From positions 23,153 through 87,152 of the forward strand of contig WBMZ01008616.1 in assembly GCA_013400975.1 (NCBI GenBank): a stretch of 64,000 nucleotides of DNA, given 5' to 3'. This document shows positions 62,329 through 64,000 of this stretch, piece after piece; position 1 is the first letter of the stretch, and each line of letters begins with the position of its first letter. Both the position numbers and the translations under genes were made by a program. The stretch is from Atrichornis clamosus. Taxonomy: Eukaryota > Chordata > Aves > Passeriformes > Menuridae. The notes beneath the pieces are model-generated. The model saw only the letters and a program-made list of their open reading frames with translations. It had not been told where the DNA came from and did no database searches.

Positions 62329-62960
62329 AGACAGCGACCAGAAAACTTCCCCTCAGTTGCAGGAATATACTCGATCCGCTTTAATCTCGCCAGCATTTTT
62401 TAAGATAAGCGAGTGGTTTTGGTGTTAGAGTTTGGGGTTTTTTTTTTTTAATTCCCATTTTCCCCCCTCCGTGGGGCTTAGAGGGTAATGTTTGACGCCT
62501 TTATTTGATTACTCCCGCGGCGCGTCTCCGCGGAGCGCGGTTTACCGAGGCGGCGGCGATGCCCGGCGGCGCTCCCCGCGAAGTGAAGCCTCAGCACGGG
62601 GCGGAGGGGCGAATCCCGCTCCTGCCGCCGCGCACATGTCGCCGGCACCGGGAGGGAGACGGCGACACGGGACGGAGCCGGGACGAAGCCGGGATTTCCT
62701 CGGAATTCTCCTTCTTGGCACTGGGCAAGCAGGAGGGATGCTCGCAGCCGTGCACACAGCCGCCCCCCTCAAACAGCCCCCCTGTCCCGAAACAGAACAG
62801 CTCCAACCCACGCGTATTTTTTTCCCTCTCGCAGACAATGCACCTCTTTTTTCCGACACCGTGGTGGTCCGGGGTTCCCCACACGAAACCTTTGTCGCCG
62901 GCGAAAACCCCCTCCGGCGCCGCGCTCCCCGCCGCTCCCGCCGCCCATACGGGCCCCTAC

Positions 62961-63972
62961 CTGAGAGGTCGTCGCGGGGGCTCTGATGCAGGTATCCTTG
63001 CTCCAGGGAGTAGGAGGGCACGCTGGAGTGGATGCCGGACGAGGCGGCGTTGGTGGCGGGGAGGCCCTGCTGCTTTATGTAGGGCGAGGCCCCTGAGGCT
63101 GTCCAGTGAGCCGAAGGGCTCGTGTAGGGCGAGTGGCACTCGATGGCGCTCGCCATGGCCGGCGAGGAGGGCACGGGGCTGCTGCTGCTATCGGGGCCGT
63201 AGTCCCCGTTGGCAGTCACCGGGCAGCTGGCCATGTAGGTCGAGCCGGGGTTGGGAGACATGTGTGGGACGTGGTGGCCGCCGCTGAGTCCCTCGTAGCC
63301 GCTGGCCATGGCGTTGGGCATCATGTCGAGGTTGTAGCCGTTGGAATGGCAGGCGAGGGAGGCGGGGGGCGCCTGGAAGTCGAAGCCCTGAGGGAGGATG
63401 GAGGCGCCGAAGCCCAGCCCGTTCATCATGCGGTACATGGGCTTCAGCGCCTGGCATTTCCTCCTGAAGCCGCGGGGCCGCCGTCGGAAGGAGCCCTCCT
63501 CGAACATGAACTCGCTGGCCGGGTCGATGGTCCAGTAGTGGCCCTTGCCCGGGCGTCCCAAGCCCTTGGGCAGCTTGATGAAACACTCGTTGAGCGAGAG
63601 GTTGTGGCGCACCGAGTTTTTCCAGCCCTGGTAGGAGCCTCGGAAGAAAGGGAAGCGGCTCTGCAAGAACTGGTAGATCTCGCTGAGGGTCAAGCGCTTG
63701 GAGGGCGAGCTCTGGATGGCCATGACGATGAGAGCGATGTAGGAGTAGGGGGGCTTCTCGGGCCGTCGCAGCCCCGAGCTGGCCTTCTTGCTCTTGGAGG
63801 ACGCCGCCGCCGCCGAGGAGGAGGAGGAGGAGGTGGAGGTGGAGGAAGAGGAGGTGGAGGTCTCCAGGGCGGAGGAGGGCGGCCGGCTCATCTGGAGAGC
63901 TCCGGGAGCCGGGCTGCAGGAGCGGAGAGGGACGGGGGGCTCCAGCCGCTGCTGCCCGCTCTCGGTGGTCAT
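62961..63972 (-). CDS. FOXF2: FOXF2 exon 1, coding part (forkhead transcription factor)
   Basis: This exon encodes residues 1-337 and the first base of codon 338 of a nuclear winged-helix transcription factor. Foxf factors act in mesenchyme, downstream of Hedgehog in gut, palate and craniofacial tissue. The forkhead domain spans about residues 70-168, and recognition helix 3 ([15 protein letters not shown]) is near 117-131. A basic stretch, [14 protein letters not shown], follows the domain. A serine-rich tract lies at about 38-55. FOXF2 rather than FOXF1 is indicated by the MTTE start and by the blocks [18 protein letters not shown] and [20 protein letters not shown]. The start is the ATG at 63972, which matches the family N-terminus. 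The donor is CTCTCAG|GTAGGG, so the last exon base is 62961 and the intron is in phase 1. The reading frame stays open into the intron as far as 62542, but that tail is unlike any Foxf protein. Only 28 bp of upstream sequence are in the window, so the 5' UTR and promoter are missing. Confidence 0.97.
63808..63867 (-). repeat. Trinucleotide-rich tract encoding the FOXF2 serine run
   Basis: The plus strand is an impure GAG/GGA/GGT tandem tract. On the minus strand it encodes most of the Ser/Thr-rich run at about residues 38-55 of FOXF2, followed by a short alanine run. Such tracts expand and contract quickly, so this is a likely site of length variation between birds. It lies outside the DNA-binding domain. 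Confidence 0.7.
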
Positions 63973-64000
63973 CTGGCGGAGGGAGGGGAATGGGGCAGGG

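Larger units (their letters stand above)
59060..62960 (-). other. FOXF2: FOXF2 intron 1 (single intron)
   Basis: This 3,901-bp phase-1 intron has a GT donor at 62960-62959 and an AG acceptor at 59061-59060, preceded by a short pyrimidine tract. Its 5' part, about 61,900-62,960, is GC- and CpG-rich and continues the exon 1 CpG island. The middle holds a purine-rich tract (60,241-60,371) and an AT-rich candidate enhancer (60,460-60,620). An octamer-type site ATGCAAAT lies at 59969-59976. Long open frames on the opposite strand (59114-59686 and 61199-61834) resemble no family I know and are probably chance or compositional. No recognisable repeat was seen inside the intron. Confidence 0.9.
62500..64000. 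promoter_or_regulatory. CpG island over FOXF2 exon 1 and 5' intron
   Basis: CpG dinucleotides are dense throughout exon 1 and about 450 bp of the adjoining intron, in strong contrast to the AT-rich left part of the window. Developmental forkhead genes typically sit in broad CpG islands regulated by Polycomb. The island runs off the right edge, so the core promoter is probably just outside. The density gives rise to long overlapping open frames on the plus strand (62492-62986 and 62505-63287) that I regard as shadows of FOXF2. Confidence 0.85.

Noticed and set aside
62505..63287. 260-codon plus-strand open frame antisense to FOXF2 exon 1
   Set aside because: It is a shadow of the GC-rich FOXF2 coding sequence and resembles no protein.
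58893..63972. FOXF1 as the identity of the gene
   Set aside because: The N-terminus MTTE and the central blocks match FOXF2, not FOXF1, although the forkhead domains are nearly the same.
1..64000. Prokaryotic-type systems, CRISPR arrays, tRNA or rRNA genes, intact retroviruses
   Set aside because: None seen. All long open frames outside FOXF2 are anonymous, and the only mobile elements recognised are decayed CR1 copies and old short repeats.

Overview
This is 64 kb of vertebrate nuclear DNA, almost certainly from a bird. The evidence is three decayed CR1 LINEs of avian type, a few much older sauropsid repeat relics, an absence of recognisable mammalian SINEs, and one gene whose protein is plainly a tetrapod forkhead factor. 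The species cannot be named from the sequence.

The only protein-coding gene I can support is FOXF2. It lies on the minus strand at the right end, with its coding sequence at 63972..62961 (exon 1) and 59059..58893 (exon 2). The intron is 3,901 bp, and the 3' UTR of about 0.8 kb probably ends near 58,090. The joined product is 392 residues and includes the complete forkhead domain and the conserved C-terminus. The promoter and almost all of the 5' UTR are beyond the window. Exon 1 sits in a CpG island that continues into the intron. The 3' UTR carries two miR-200-type and two miR-182/96-type seed matches. The intron holds G-quadruplex motifs, a PBX/MEIS-type site, a Grainyhead-type site and a likely conserved AT-rich segment.

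Positions 1 to about 56,600 look like a gene desert. In human 6p25 the order is FOXQ1-FOXF2-FOXC1, all on one strand, so this desert is probably the FOXF2-FOXC1 interval. It would then be expected to hold long-range enhancers rather than genes. Within it I see: an old plus-strand CR1 relic (6.3-6.9 kb), a MIR-like relic (8.6-8.9 kb), a palindromic MITE-like element (10.1 kb), a pair of 126-bp gap-free repeats 4.2 kb apart (15.2 and 19.5 kb), an isolated GC-rich islet with a strong CTCF-like motif (16.3 kb), three minus-strand CR1 copies (16.7, 24.8 and 37.8-39.6 kb), microsatellites, and AT-rich repeat-free stretches that are candidate conserved non-coding elements.

From 56.6 to 57.9 kb, just beyond the FOXF2 3' end, there is a 25-T run, two GC-rich blocks with CTCF-like motifs and a palindromic GT/AC microsatellite. 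No bacterial-style system, tRNA, rRNA, CRISPR array or intact mobile element was seen. Statements about conservation and repeat family come from recall and need alignment to confirm.
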